Shown piece after piece: positions 43,112 through 51,647 of a DNA stretch of 64,000 nucleotides (its first letter is position 1; every line of letters begins with the position of its first letter). A program made the position numbers and the translations under genes. This DNA comes from Mycetocola miduiensis (lineage in GTDB: Bacteria > Actinomycetota > Actinomycetes > Actinomycetales > Microbacteriaceae). The stretch spans positions 1 through 64,000 of the forward strand of contig NZ_FOVM01000005.1 in the NCBI RefSeq assembly GCF_900115155.1. The letters are read 5' to 3'. The notes below the pieces were generated by a model. That model did not search any database. It was not told the DNA's origin and saw only the letters and a program-made list of their open reading frames with translations.

Positions 43112-43723
43112 ATGGCCAGCGATCACTATTTCACCGGGGTGCCTGGCACCGAACTCAAGCTGCGGACCGTCACGGTGCACCTCGCGGGCGCCGAACGCGA
43201 GCTGACCACGGCCAACGGCATCTTCAGCCCCAGCCGTGTCGACCAGGGAACCCAGGTCCTCCTGAGCGAGACACCCCGCCCGCCGGCGACCGGCAATATC
43301 CTCGACCTCGGCTGCGGTTGGGGACCGATCGCGTTCACTATCGCTTTTGCGTCACCGGATGCCACGGTGTGGGCCGTCGACGTCAACGAACGTTCCCTCG
43401 AACTGGTCCGGATGAACGCCGAGAAGCTCGGCCTCGACAATGTGCGCGCAGTGCTCCCCGACCAGGTGCCCGCCGATCTCGTCTTCGACTCGATCTGGTC
43501 GAACCCGCCGATCCGGATCGGCAAGCAGGCGCTGCACGAGATGCTCGAGTACTGGCTGCCGCGGCTCGCCCCAGGCTCGGACGCCTGGCTCGTCGTGCAG
43601 AAGAATCTCGGCGCTGACAGCCTGCACCGCTGGCTGCAGGAGCATCTCCCCGACTTCGATGTGACCCGGGAGGCGATCAGCAAGGGCTATCGCGTGTTGC
43701 GCGCCGGCCGGCACGACAGCTGA
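43112..43723 (+). CDS. RsmC-like class I methyltransferase
   Basis: A 203-aa SAM-dependent methylase. Motif I is ILDLGCGWGPIAF (near 64-76), motif II AVDVNERSLELVRMNAEKLGL, and motif IV SNPPIRIGK, the NPP(F/Y/I) signature of N2-guanine or N6-adenine methylases. It corresponds to the catalytic domain of RsmC/RlmG without their N-terminal half, so it probably modifies rRNA, though the target is not readable. It converges on dapF with a 2-bp gap. Confidence 0.88.
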   Translation: MASDHYFTGVPGTELKLRTVTVHLAGAERELTTANGIFSPSRVDQGTQVLLSETPRPPATGNILDLGCGWGPIAFTIAFASPDATVWAVDVNERSLELVRMNAEKLGLDNVRAVLPDQVPADLVFDSIWSNPPIRIGKQALHEMLEYWLPRLAPGSDAWLVVQKNLGADSLHRWLQEHLPDFDVTREAISKGYRVLRAGRHDS

Positions 43724-43725
43724 AC

Positions 43726-44607
43726 TCAGCCCAGTTCGAGCGTTCCAACGTAAACCAGTTCGGCGGGGCCGCTCAGCCCGACGTGCTCACCGTCCTGGGT
43801 GGCGAACATCCGCACACCGAGTGTTCCACCAGGCACGTCCACCCGCCACTGGTTCGGGGCGGCCGCTCCCGCCCAATGACGTGTCGCCAGCGCTGCCGCG
43901 GCGACGCCGGTGCCACAGGAAAGCGTTTCGCCGCTCCCCCGCTCGTGGACCCTCATGGTGATGCGGCCGACGCCATCGGTGACCAGCGGGTCGTGCGGCA
44001 CGACGAACTCGACGTTGGCGCCGTCGATCGGCTCCGGTTCGATCCGCGGCACGTAGCTGAGGTCCGCTGACGCCAGCTCCGTCTCATCCGCGAGGGCGAG
44101 GACCACGTGGGGATTGCCCACGTTGATGCCGAGGCCCGGCCGAGCCACTTTGAGTTCCTTGGCCCGGACGAGAGGTTCTCCGCCGTCGAGTTTCCACCGG
44201 CCGAGGTCGACCTGGAAGCCGTTCGTCGACTTCTGAACGTCGCGCACGCCAGCGCGCGTCCCGATCGGCAGCGTGTCGCCGGACTCCAGGGTCGCGAGGC
44301 CCTGGTCGAGCAGGTAACGGACGAAAACGCGGATGCCGTTGCCGCACATCTCTGCGATCGATCCGTCTGCGTTGTGGTAATCCATGAACCATTCGGCGTT
44401 CTCATCTTCCGCCAGGGCCGCAGCCCCTGCGTCGAGGTTCGCCGACCGCACGGCGCGGATGACGCCGTCTGCGCCGACGCCGAAATGCCGGTCGCAGATC
44501 GCGGTGATCTGTTCGGCGGTGAGTGGCATGGTTCCGTCCGGGTCAGCATAGAGGACGAAATCGTTGCCTGTGCCGTGACCTTTGGTGAACTGGAGAGTGA
44601 ATGCCAT
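43726..44607 (-). CDS. dapF: Diaminopimelate epimerase
   Basis: Interconverts LL- and meso-diaminopimelate for lysine and peptidoglycan. The 293-aa protein has both catalytic cysteines, Cys88 (MCGNGIRVF) and Cys231 ([10 protein letters not shown]), in mirror-image half domains. The start ATG at 44607 has TAGACT 6 nt upstream and no Shine-Dalgarno. It follows miaA across a copy of the A-B-C hairpin repeat. Confidence 0.96.
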   Translation of the reverse strand: MAFTLQFTKGHGTGNDFVLYADPDGTMPLTAEQITAICDRHFGVGADGVIRAVRSANLDAGAAALAEDENAEWFMDYHNADGSIAEMCGNGIRVFVRYLLDQGLATLESGDTLPIGTRAGVRDVQKSTNGFQVDLGRWKLDGGEPLVRAKELKVARPGLGINVGNPHVVLALADETELASADLSYVPRIEPEPIDGANVEFVVPHDPLVTDGVGRITMRVHERGSGETLSCGTGVAAAALATRHWAGAAAPNQWRVDVPGGTLGVRMFATQDGEHVGLSGPAELVYVGTLELG

Positions 44608-44613
44608 GGCCCA

Positions 44614-44619
44614 AGTCTA
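44614..44619 (-). promoter_or_regulatory. dapF -10 box TAGACT, leaderless
   Basis: TAGACT ends 6 nt before the dapF ATG, and no ribosome-binding site is visible. Confidence 0.55.
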
Positions 44620-44680
44620 CGGTTCGTGCCAGCGGGCCAAGGGCGCCGCGGCTCGAAGGCGTTGGCGCTCGGATGCACAT

Positions 44681-44770
44681 CGATCGGGCCCTAAGGGTCA
44701 CTCACCGGAATTCCGGCGACCCTTGCGGACCGATCGATCCCGTGTGCGACCCTTTGGGACCGATCGATCG
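44681..44770. repeat. A-B-C hairpin repeat, copy after miaA
   Basis: Arm A CGATCGGGCCCTAAGGGTC (44681-44699). Arm B GACCCTTGCGGACCGATC and on to 44739 (44718-44739). Arm C GACCCTTTGGGACCGATC and on to 44770 (44748-44770). A small perfect palindrome CCGGAATTCCGG lies between A and B. C touches the miaA stop codon directly. B and C are direct repeats, and each can pair with A. Confidence 0.85.
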
Positions 44771-45700
44771 TCAGCCTGCGACGGATGCCAGCGCGGTCGG
44801 GACGAGTTCGGGGTCGTCGTAGTACAGCCAGACAATGTCGGCGTAGCGACGGAACCAGCTCACCTGCCTGCGGGCGTACCTCCTGGTCAGCTGTTGTGTC
44901 TGGTCGATCGCCTCGGCCTCGGTGGCCGTGCCTGCGAGTTGCTGCAGCGCCTGGGCGTAGCCGATCGCCCGGGATGCGGTGACACCATGCTCAAGCCCGA
45001 GCGGCACCAGTTCACGGACCTCGTCGACAAGGCCGCCCCGCCACATCCCGAGGACTCGTTCGTCCAGCCGGGCGACCAGTTCGTCCCGCGGCGCTCGGAG
45101 GCCGACAATGCGGGTCGGCTTCCAGTAAACCGGCGCTTCAGGAAGCATCCCGGCCACCGGCGACCCGGTCAGCTCGGCGACCTCGAGCGCCCGGACGAGA
45201 CGGCGCGTGTTCTGCGAACCGATCCGTGCCGCAACGGCAGGGTCCATCGCGACGAGGCGGCGGTAGAGCGCGCCCGCGCCGTCCGTTTCGAGCTCGGCTT
45301 CGAGCCGCGCACGGACAGCCTTGTCGGATGCCGGGAACTGGAAGTCGTAGAGAACGCTTGCGACATACAGGCCCGACCCGCCGACCAGGATCGGCGTTGC
45401 GCCGCGTTCGAGGATGTCCTCGATCGTGGCGCGGGCATCCGCCTGGTAACGGGCGACGGTGGATTCCGTGGTGACGTCGAGGACGTCAAGGAGGTGGTGC
45501 GGGATACCGCGGCGCTCTGGCAAACCAAGCTTGGCGGTGCCGATGTCCATGCCGCGGTAGAGCTGCATGGCGTCGGCGTTGATGATCTCGGCAGGCCGGC
45601 CCAGAGCGGCGAGTCGCTCGGCGAGGTTGAGCGAGAGTTCTGACTTACCGGTGCCCGTCGGGCCGACGACCGCGATCAGGTCGGCCGGTGACGGGTTCAG
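44771..45700 (-). CDS. miaA: tRNA dimethylallyltransferase, probable CTG start
   Basis: Adds dimethylallyl to A37 of tRNAs reading U-codons; MiaB acts on its product. The frame upstream of the first ATG (45568) continues with family sequence, [17 protein letters not shown], containing the P-loop. No ATG, GTG or TTG is in frame there. The CTG at 45698-45700 gives [13 protein letters not shown] and 309 aa, and overlaps the miaB stop codon as CTGA, the same geometry as the ATGA/GTGA couplings in this window. P-loop residues are 13-20 and [15 protein letters not shown] follows. Without this start the P-loop would be missing. Confidence 0.9.
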   Translation of the reverse strand: MNPSPADLIAVVGPTGTGKSELSLNLAERLAALGRPAEIINADAMQLYRGMDIGTAKLGLPERRGIPHHLLDVLDVTTESTVARYQADARATIEDILERGATPILVGGSGLYVASVLYDFQFPASDKAVRARLEAELETDGAGALYRRLVAMDPAVAARIGSQNTRRLVRALEVAELTGSPVAGMLPEAPVYWKPTRIVGLRAPRDELVARLDERVLGMWRGGLVDEVRELVPLGLEHGVTASRAIGYAQALQQLAGTATEAEAIDQTQQLTRRYARRQVSWFRRYADIVWLYYDDPELVPTALASVAG

Positions 45701-47295
45701 CGCTGACCGTCCAACTGGTCGTAGATCGGTGTCGTGGCACCCGCGAGGGATGCCTGCGGGCCGACGCGCAGCGACGGCAGCCCCAGCGACACCCGGCCGG
45801 GAGTCGCAGACGCGGGGGACGGCACGCCGCAGGACTCCGCCTCTGCCCGGTCCCAGGCATCCCCCGCCGAGGTGCGGCGCACCCGGAGCGGCTGTCCGTC
45901 TGCCGTGTCGGCGATGAGATAGAACGGAGCCGCCTGGCTGATGCGCACGGTGACCACATCGCCGGGGCGAGGGATCTCGGAGCCCTCGGGAACGTCGAAG
46001 TGCACGAGCCGGGAGTCCTCCGCGCGGCCAGACATCCGGTGGGTGGCGGCATCCTTTTTGCCTTCGCCGACGGCGACGACCAGCTGCACCTCACGGCCGA
46101 CGACGGCCCGGTTCTCTTCGAGGCTGATCCGGTCCTGCAGGGCGGTGAGCCGCTCGTAGCGCTCCTGGACGACCGCCTTGGGCACCTGGTCGGGCATGGT
46201 CGCGGCGGGTGTGCCCGGACGAACCGAATACTGGAACGTGAACGCTGTGGCGAAGCGGGCGGCTTCGACCACGCGGAGCGTCTCCTGGAAGTCTTCTTCG
46301 GTCTCACCGGGGAAACCGACGATGATGTCGGTCGAGATGGCCGCGTGCGGCATCTGCGCCCGGACCCGGTCGAGGATGCCGAGAAATTTCGCGCTGCGGT
46401 AGGACCGGCGCATGGCTTTGAGGATCCGGTCCGAGCCGGACTGCAGCGGCATATGCAGCTGGGGCATGACGTTGGGCGTTTCGGCCATGGCGTCGATCAC
46501 GTCGTCGGTGAACGCGGCGGGGTGAGGGCTGGTGAAGCGGATGCGTTCGAGTCCCCGGATCTCGCCTGCGGCACGGAGGAGTTTGCTGAAGGCCTGCCGG
46601 TCGCCGAATTCGACGCCGTAGGAGTTCACGTTCTGGCCGAGAAGGGTGACCTCGATCGCACCGTCGTCGACAAGCGCCTGGATCTCGGCGAGGATCTCGC
46701 CGGGTCGGCGGTCTTTCTCTTTGCCGCGGAGCGCTGGGACGATGCAGAACGTGCAGGTGTTGTTGCAGCCGACCGAGATCGACACCCAGCCGCTGTAGGT
46801 GGATTCCCGTTTGGTGGGCAGCGTCGACGGGAACGTTTCGAGGGCGTCGAGGATCTCGATCTGCGCCTCATCGTTGTGGCGGGCCCGTTCGAGCAGCCTC
46901 GGAAGCGACCCCATGTTGTGCGTGCCGAACACGACGTCGACCCAGGGCGCCTTCTCGAGGATGACGTTCTTGTCTTTCTGGGCGAGGCATCCGCCAACGG
47001 CGATTTGCATGCCCTTGTGACGCTTCTTCACGGATGCCAGGTAGCCGAGGTTTCCGTACAGTTTGTTGTCCGCGTTCTCACGGACGGCACACGTGTTGAT
47101 GACGACGACATCCGGTTCGACTCCGACGGCCTTGACGTAACCGGCGGCGTCAAGCGAACCGCCGAGGCGCTCCGAGTCGTGCACGTTCATCTGGCAGCCG
47201 TAGGTGCGGACTTCGTAGGTTCGTGCGCGCCCTGACCCGTCGAGTGCCGCGGCTGACGGCGTGATGACGGTGGGCGTTTCCTGCAGCGTGCTCAT
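45697..47295 (-). CDS. miaB: tRNA-2-methylthio-N6-dimethylallyladenosine synthase
   Basis: Radical-SAM methylthiotransferase, 532 aa. Three N-terminal cluster cysteines lie in [15 protein letters not shown] and GGCLAQK. The radical-SAM triad is CNNTCTFC (near 178-185). A TRAM domain (about 390-460) is followed by an extra 60-residue tail. MiaA and MiaB are coupled here by a 4-bp overlap. The TAGACT -10 lies 9 nt before the ATG. Confidence 0.96.
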   Translation of the reverse strand: MSTLQETPTVITPSAAALDGSGRARTYEVRTYGCQMNVHDSERLGGSLDAAGYVKAVGVEPDVVVINTCAVRENADNKLYGNLGYLASVKKRHKGMQIAVGGCLAQKDKNVILEKAPWVDVVFGTHNMGSLPRLLERARHNDEAQIEILDALETFPSTLPTKRESTYSGWVSISVGCNNTCTFCIVPALRGKEKDRRPGEILAEIQALVDDGAIEVTLLGQNVNSYGVEFGDRQAFSKLLRAAGEIRGLERIRFTSPHPAAFTDDVIDAMAETPNVMPQLHMPLQSGSDRILKAMRRSYRSAKFLGILDRVRAQMPHAAISTDIIVGFPGETEEDFQETLRVVEAARFATAFTFQYSVRPGTPAATMPDQVPKAVVQERYERLTALQDRISLEENRAVVGREVQLVVAVGEGKKDAATHRMSGRAEDSRLVHFDVPEGSEIPRPGDVVTVRISQAAPFYLIADTADGQPLRVRRTSAGDAWDRAEAESCGVPSPASATPGRVSLGLPSLRVGPQASLAGATTPIYDQLDGQR

Positions 47296-47304
47296 AATCG
47301 TCCC

Positions 47305-47310
47305 AGTCTA
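47305..47310 (-). promoter_or_regulatory. miaB -10 box TAGACT
   Basis: TAGACT ends 9 nt before the ATG of miaB, predicting a 5' untranslated region of only about 2-3 nt. Confidence 0.5.
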
Positions 47311-47340
47311 CGTTCGCCCGCTCGAACTGGGCGACGGATG

Positions 47341-47428
47341 CACCGGCGGCTTCGTCGCACGAGTTCACCCGGTACGGACGGGCTCACGCGGCCCACCGGG
47401 TGTTTGCGGCCGCAACGAGTGAATTCGC
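47341..47428. repeat. 88-bp repeat, copy A
   Basis: Nearly identical to 47509-47596 (one visible difference, GGACGGGCTC against GGACGAGCTC). It contains arms CACCCGGT (47366-47373) and ACCGGGTG (47395-47402) and the palindrome TGCGGCCGCA. No coding function seen. Confidence 0.85.
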
Positions 47429-47508
47429 CGCAGGAGCAAAGCCCGGCTCGCGGACGCCGCCCGCCCGCCATGCGCAGCAGCGGCCCGGCGGCACCGGCGC
47501 ACCGGCGG

Positions 47509-47610
47509 CACCGGCGGCTTCGTCGCACGAGTTCACCCGGTACGGACGAGCTCACGCGGCCCACCGGGTGTTTGCGGCCGCAACGAGTGAATTCGCAACG
47601 AGTGAATTCG
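47509..47610. repeat. 88-bp repeat, copy B, with a 15-bp end duplication
   Basis: The second copy (47509-47596). Its last 15 bp CAACGAGTGAATTCG are tandemly duplicated (47581-47595 and 47596-47610). The spacer between copies (47429-47508) holds only GC-rich CACCGGCGG-like repeats. Confidence 0.85.
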
Positions 47611-47648
47611 CGCCGCGCGCCGCCTCCACGGCCCAGCGAGCGGATGCA

Positions 47649-47687
47649 CCGGCTTGTGCCCGCCGCTCAGCGGTAGGCACAAGCCGG
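47649..47687 (-). terminator. Terminator after recX
   Basis: A perfect 12-bp stem, CCGGCTTGTGCC (47649-47660) with GGCACAAGCCGG (47676-47687), with a small inner CCGCTCAGCGG hairpin in the loop. It lies 26 bp after the recX stop codon. No U-run, as is common in high-GC actinobacteria. Confidence 0.7.
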
Positions 47688-47713
47688 GTCGGGTGTCCTC
47701 GGGCAGCGTCGGC

Positions 47714-48361
47714 TCAGCGGAACCGCACCGTGGACGACGCCGAGCTCGAACGGCCCGCGAGGAGAGGTGCGATCGCCTCGCGGACGATGTTGCCCGGATA
47801 GCCCCGGCGGGCGAGGAACCCGACCAGCCGGCGCTCGAGTGTTTGCTTGTCGAGCCCGGTGAGCTGTGACGCGCGCTTCGCGGCGAGCTCGGTAGCCGCA
47901 CTGAGCTCGTCGCCCGAGTCGATGTCATCGAGGACCTCATCGATGATCTCGCGGTCGATCGATCGGCCGGACATCGCCCGGGTGACCACGGACTTGCTCT
48001 GCCCCTTGCGCTCATACAGCGCGTGCTTCAGCTGCTCGGCGAGGACCCGGTCATCGACGTAGCCCAGGTCGCGCAAACGGTCGAGCACCGAGTTCGCCTG
48101 GTGAGCGGTCAGGCCTTCGTCCATGCCGTACGACAGGACTTCGGCCTCACTCAGGGCCCGCCGGGCGAGCTTCTTCACGAGCGCAGCCTCGACCGCCTCA
48201 GGGTCGGCCTCCAGAGCAACCTCCTGAGCCACCTCCTGGGCCACACTCGAAGCGGGAAAGTCCCGCTTCGGCGTCGCTCCGGGAAGGTAGGTCACCGTCG
48301 CAAGCTTGGCGGCCTCGCCCGCGGGCGAGTCGTTCTCGTCTGGATCGATGAACCGGACCAT
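47714..48361 (-). CDS. recX: Regulatory protein RecX
   Basis: Modulator of RecA filaments. The 215-aa protein has an acidic N-terminal extension of about 55 residues, then three RecX repeats (ALVKKLARRALSEAEV; VLDRLRDLGYVDDRVLAEQLKHALYERKGQSKSVVTRAM; LVGFLARRGYPGNIVREAI). It lies 14 bp after recA and is co-transcribed with it. Confidence 0.92.
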   Translation of the reverse strand: MVRFIDPDENDSPAGEAAKLATVTYLPGATPKRDFPASSVAQEVAQEVALEADPEAVEAALVKKLARRALSEAEVLSYGMDEGLTAHQANSVLDRLRDLGYVDDRVLAEQLKHALYERKGQSKSVVTRAMSGRSIDREIIDEVLDDIDSGDELSAATELAAKRASQLTGLDKQTLERRLVGFLARRGYPGNIVREAIAPLLAGRSSSASSTVRFR

Positions 48362-48375
48362 ACTCGGGACCAGCC

Positions 48376-49473
48376 CTAGGCGCCGCGCCGGGCGGCGAGC
48401 TGGTCTGCGGCCGATTTGGCTGCAGCGGTCGTCTTGCCGGCTGCGGGCGCTTCGACGGCATTCTCGGCCGCGACGGCCCCACCGATGCCGAGCTTCGCCT
48501 TGATCTTGCCCTCGATCTCGTTGGCGACATCGGGGTTGGTGAGCAGGAAGTTCCGGGAGTTCTCCTTGCCCTGGCCGAGCTGCTCACCGTCGTAGGTGTA
48601 CCAGGAGCCGGACTTCTTCACGATGAGGTGCTCGACACCGAAGTCGATGAGGCTGCCTTCACGGGAGATTCCCGTGCCGTAGAGGATGTCGAATTCAGCC
48701 TGCTTGAACGGCGGTGCCATCTTGTTCTTGACGACCTTGACGCGTGTGCGGTTTCCGACAGCATCCGTGCCGTCTTTCAACGTCTCGATCCGGCGGATGT
48801 CGAGTCGGACCGACGCATAGAACTTGAGCGCCTTTCCGCCGGCCGTGGTCTCGGGGCTACCGAAGAACACGCCGATCTTCTCGCGCAGCTGGTTGATGAA
48901 GATCATGGTGGTGTTGGTCTGGCTGAGTCCACCGGTGAGCTTGCGGAGAGCCTGCGACATGAGCCGCGCCTGGAGTCCGACGTGGGAGTCACCCATCTCG
49001 CCTTCAATCTCGGCCCGGGGAACGAGTGCGGCCACCGAGTCGATCACGATGAGGTCGATGGAACCGGAACGGACGAGCATGTCGGCGATCTCGAGGGCCT
49101 GCTCACCGGTGTCGGGCTGGGAGACCAGCAGGGCGTCGATGTCGACACCGAGCTTCTTCGCGTATTCGGGGTCAAGGGCGTGTTCCGCGTCGATGAACGC
49201 AGCGATACCGCCGGCCTTCTGCGCGTTGGCGATGGCGTGGAGAGTGAGAGTGGTCTTACCGGACGACTCAGGACCGTAGATCTCTACGATCCGGCCGCGT
49301 GGGAGCCCTCCGACACCGAGCGCGACGTCGAGCGCGATCGAACCGGTCGGGATGACAGCGACAGGGGCACGCTCATCGCTGCCGAGGCGCATGACTGACC
49401 CTTTGCCGAACTGGCGGTCGATCTGGGCGAGAGCGGTCTCGAGGGACTTCTCGCGGTCTGCTGGTGATGGCAT
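48376..49473 (-). CDS. recA: Recombinase RecA
   Basis: ATP-dependent strand-exchange protein and co-protease for LexA. It is 365 aa from the ATG at 49473 ([26 protein letters not shown]). Walker A is GPESSGKT (67-74), Walker B is [12 protein letters not shown], and loop L1/L2 and [10 protein letters not shown] are intact. The Ala/Lys-rich tail is typical. An AGAGG ribosome site is 6 nt upstream. No intein. Frames extending upstream of 49473 are not family-like. Confidence 0.98.
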   Translation of the reverse strand: MPSPADREKSLETALAQIDRQFGKGSVMRLGSDERAPVAVIPTGSIALDVALGVGGLPRGRIVEIYGPESSGKTTLTLHAIANAQKAGGIAAFIDAEHALDPEYAKKLGVDIDALLVSQPDTGEQALEIADMLVRSGSIDLIVIDSVAALVPRAEIEGEMGDSHVGLQARLMSQALRKLTGGLSQTNTTMIFINQLREKIGVFFGSPETTAGGKALKFYASVRLDIRRIETLKDGTDAVGNRTRVKVVKNKMAPPFKQAEFDILYGTGISREGSLIDFGVEHLIVKKSGSWYTYDGEQLGQGKENSRNFLLTNPDVANEIEGKIKAKLGIGGAVAAENAVEAPAAGKTTAAAKSAADQLAARRGA

Positions 49474-49551
49474 GTCTGCCTCTTTCTCTGTCGATATCGG
49501 TGCGCCTGTAGGCTGTCGCGCCCCGGGAAATCCGGCGCTGTGACAAGGCTG

Positions 49552-49563
49552 GAAGCGATGTTC
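49552..49563. promoter_or_regulatory. Putative SOS box upstream of recA
   Basis: GAAG-CGAT-GTTC (49552-49563), one base from the GAAC-N4-GTTC core, about 80 bp before the recA start codon. Confidence 0.5.
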
Positions 49564-49590
49564 AGGAACGCTGTCGACTGTATTGTGCAC

Positions 49591-49610
49591 CCCTGACATT
49601 AATGTCTGGG
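49591..49610. promoter_or_regulatory. 20-bp near-perfect palindrome upstream of recA
   Basis: CCCTGACATT followed by AATGTCTGGG. It is symmetrical apart from the T opposite T, with the perfect core GACATTAATGTC (49595-49606). It lies between DUF3046 and recA. It may be an operator; the binding protein is unknown and the core does not match the SOS box. Confidence 0.45.
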
Positions 49611-49742
49611 GGAGGAAATCAGTGGGCAGAACGAAGCCGAATAGCTCTTGTGAAGGAGCCTAACCCAAACCGAACAGATGTTCGAGAGGAACGCGTCGGC
49701 GTGTCGAAGTCAATTTCGGTGCACGGCGGCGAAGTGCAGTGG

Positions 49743-49967
49743 CTACTTGCGGGGCGGCGGAACCCCGGCGCCGTGGCGGCGCTCCTCAGGGACATCGGTT
49801 TCGCGGCAGATGGCCAGCCACACGGCGCGAGGCGACTCCCCTGCTGCCAGCGCGTCGTTGGCCGTCCGGCCGCCGAGTTCGCGAAGAACAAGATCGTTCG
49901 CGAGCACACGGCTGTAGGCGCCACCGAACTCGGTCGTCATGGCCGTCCTGAACTCGCTGAGCTTCAC
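49743..49967 (-). CDS. DUF3046 protein
   Basis: A 74-aa protein starting with GTG at 49967: MKLSEFRTAMTTEFGGAYSRVLANDLVLRELGGRTANDALAAG. This matches DUF3046, which is almost always found next to recA in actinobacteria. It is small and helical, with function unknown. The frame continues upstream through a terminator, so the GTG start is preferred. Confidence 0.85.
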   Translation of the reverse strand: MKLSEFRTAMTTEFGGAYSRVLANDLVLRELGGRTANDALAAGESPRAVWLAICRETDVPEERRHGAGVPPPRK

Positions 49968-49998
49968 GGACTCAAGCGTAACGTTCGCGCAGACGGCG

Positions 49999-50033
49999 AA
50001 AAACCCCGGAGCGCAACGCACTCCGGGGTTTTT
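49999..50033 (-). terminator. Intrinsic terminator between the ClgR-like gene and DUF3046
   Basis: AAAAACCCCGGAG (49999-50011) and CTCCGGGGTTTTT (50021-50033) form a perfect 13-bp palindrome with an A-run on one side and a T-run on the other, so it can work in both directions. It is 16 bp after the ClgR-like stop codon. Confidence 0.9.
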
Positions 50034-50049
50034 CGAGGATTCAACCGTG

Positions 50050-50358
50050 TCAGTGACTGACGAGGTTGGCATCCAATTCTGCGACGAATTCGTCTGGGAC
50101 GGTGTCTGGAATCGGCTCGATGCCTTCGAGAACAGCGAGGCGGTCTCCGACTTCGCGCATGATCACGGAGATCGGCGTCTCCAGCGCGTCGGCAACCGAG
50201 GCGAGAATTTCGCTCGATGCCTCTTTCTGCCCGCGTTCGACTTCGCTGAGGTAGCCGAGGGCTACACTCGCTTTGCTTGCAACCTGGCGAAGAGTCCGCC
50301 CTTTTTGCAGCCGGAAGTCACGAAGCACGTCGCCGATTTCTTGACGAACAAGTATCAT
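50050..50358 (-). CDS. clgR: ClgR-like XRE-family regulator
   Basis: A 102-aa DNA-binding protein. The helix-turn-helix is in LRQVASKASVALGYLSEVERGQKEASSEILASVADAL (residues about 24-62), strongly like ClgR, which activates clp protease and DNA-repair genes. The ATG at 50358 has AAGGAGG 7 nt upstream. Position between cinA and recA agrees with ClgR. An acidic C-terminal tail may be the degradation signal, which is inference. Confidence 0.82.
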   Translation of the reverse strand: MILVRQEIGDVLRDFRLQKGRTLRQVASKASVALGYLSEVERGQKEASSEILASVADALETPISVIMREVGDRLAVLEGIEPIPDTVPDEFVAELDANLVSH

Positions 50359-50538
50359 TTGACCCCTCCTTCTCTGCCGGTCAGCCTCACCACCGGTAAG
50401 TCTGTGAATGGCTACTTTACTACACCCATCCACGCACGAACCCTAGTGTTGCTGACTGGATCTTTTCTTGTGAGTCTGTTCGATGCAACGACGGGATGTT
50501 TGCTGGTATTCCGTGGTCACCGAACGGGTTGAAATCCT

Positions 50539-51060
50539 TCAGGATTCCCCCATTTCCGCGCCGGTGATGGCGATGAGGTAGTCGATGGCGGCGGTGACGG
50601 TGTCGCGCCGGATTGTGTCCCTGTCGCCAGCCAAACTGAGCCCGATCGAGCGGGAGCCGTTTCCCATCGACAGTCCGAGAAAGACCGTGCCGGGTTCCCG
50701 GCCATCCTGCGGGTCTGGACCGGCGACCCCGGTCGTCGAGATTCCGATATCGGCTTCGCGGCCGCCGACGCTGAGGACACGACGCGCACCGGCCGCCATC
50801 TGCTCCGCGACCCGGGGATGAACGGCGCCGTTCTGAGCGAGGAGCGCCGATTCGACTCCGAGCACGGACTCCTTCGCAGCGGTTGCGTAGGCGACGACTC
50901 CGCCGACGACGACAGCGGAGGCCCCAGCGGGCCGGATCAGTTCGGCTGCGAGCAGTCCCCCGGTGAGCGACTCAGCCACGGCGACGGTGAGTCCGCGCGT
51001 GGTCAGGTGGCGGATCAACGCGGCTGTGCGATCCGCCACGTGCCCCCCTGTGCCGGTCAT
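50539..51060 (-). CDS. cinA: CinA C-terminal-domain nicotinamide-nucleotide amidohydrolase
   Basis: A 173-aa protein with only the PncC/CinA C-terminal domain: VAVAESLTGGLLAAELIRPAGAS, GVVAYATAAKESVLGV and ISTTGVAGPDPQDGREPGTVFLGL. It is expected to deamidate NMN to NaMN. The N-terminal MoCF domain of full-length CinA is absent. The start at 51060 overlaps the pgsA stop codon as ATGA. Confidence 0.88.
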   Translation of the reverse strand: MTGTGGHVADRTAALIRHLTTRGLTVAVAESLTGGLLAAELIRPAGASAVVVGGVVAYATAAKESVLGVESALLAQNGAVHPRVAEQMAAGARRVLSVGGREADIGISTTGVAGPDPQDGREPGTVFLGLSMGNGSRSIGLSLAGDRDTIRRDTVTAAIDYLIAITGAEMGES

Positions 51061-51644
51061 GGCCGTCGGGATGCTTTCAGTGCTGTCAGGACGTAGTCGA
51101 GACCGCTTGCGATGGTGAGAAGTACAGCGATGGTCATGAGAGCCCCGTTGACCCAGAAGATCCAGTCGCCGAGCAGGAGGTAAAGCGGGGCGAGCGCGAT
51201 CGAGATGGCGACCGCCTGCGCGAGCGTCTTGAGCTTGCCCATCCACGCGGCGGCGACGACATGGTCGGTGGCCACGATCATCCTGTGCACCGTGATCCCG
51301 ATCTCACGGACCAGCACGATGATGGTCACCCACCAGGGCAGTTCGCCCAGGATCGACAGGGCGACAAGGGCGCCGCCGGTCAGGACCTTGTCGGCGATCG
51401 GATCGAGCAGCTTGCCCAGTTCGGTGACGAGGCCCTGCTTTCGGGCGATCGCACCGTCGATCCCGTCTGTGGCGATGGCGACGACAAAGAGCGCGGCCGC
51501 CGCCCAGCGGAGAGCACCGTCTGCTCCGTCATCGGCCAGGAGCATCCACATGAACACCGGGGCGAGAAGGATGCGGACGACGGTGATCGCGTTCGGCAGG
51601 TTCAGGTTGGCAGAACGGGGGGAAGCGGCGCTGGGAAGAGCCAT
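51057..51644 (-). CDS. pgsA: CDP-diacylglycerol-glycerol-3-phosphate phosphatidyltransferase
   Basis: Membrane enzyme for phosphatidylglycerol-phosphate. The 195-aa protein has about four to six hydrophobic spans and the CDP-alcohol phosphotransferase signature DGIDGAIARKQGLVTELGKLLDPIADK (D-G-A-R-G-D-D pattern). It lies 3 bp after ftsK and overlaps cinA. Confidence 0.93.
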   Translation of the reverse strand: MALPSAASPRSANLNLPNAITVVRILLAPVFMWMLLADDGADGALRWAAAALFVVAIATDGIDGAIARKQGLVTELGKLLDPIADKVLTGGALVALSILGELPWWVTIIVLVREIGITVHRMIVATDHVVAAAWMGKLKTLAQAVAISIALAPLYLLLGDWIFWVNGALMTIAVLLTIASGLDYVLTALKASRRP

Positions 51645-51647
51645 GAT

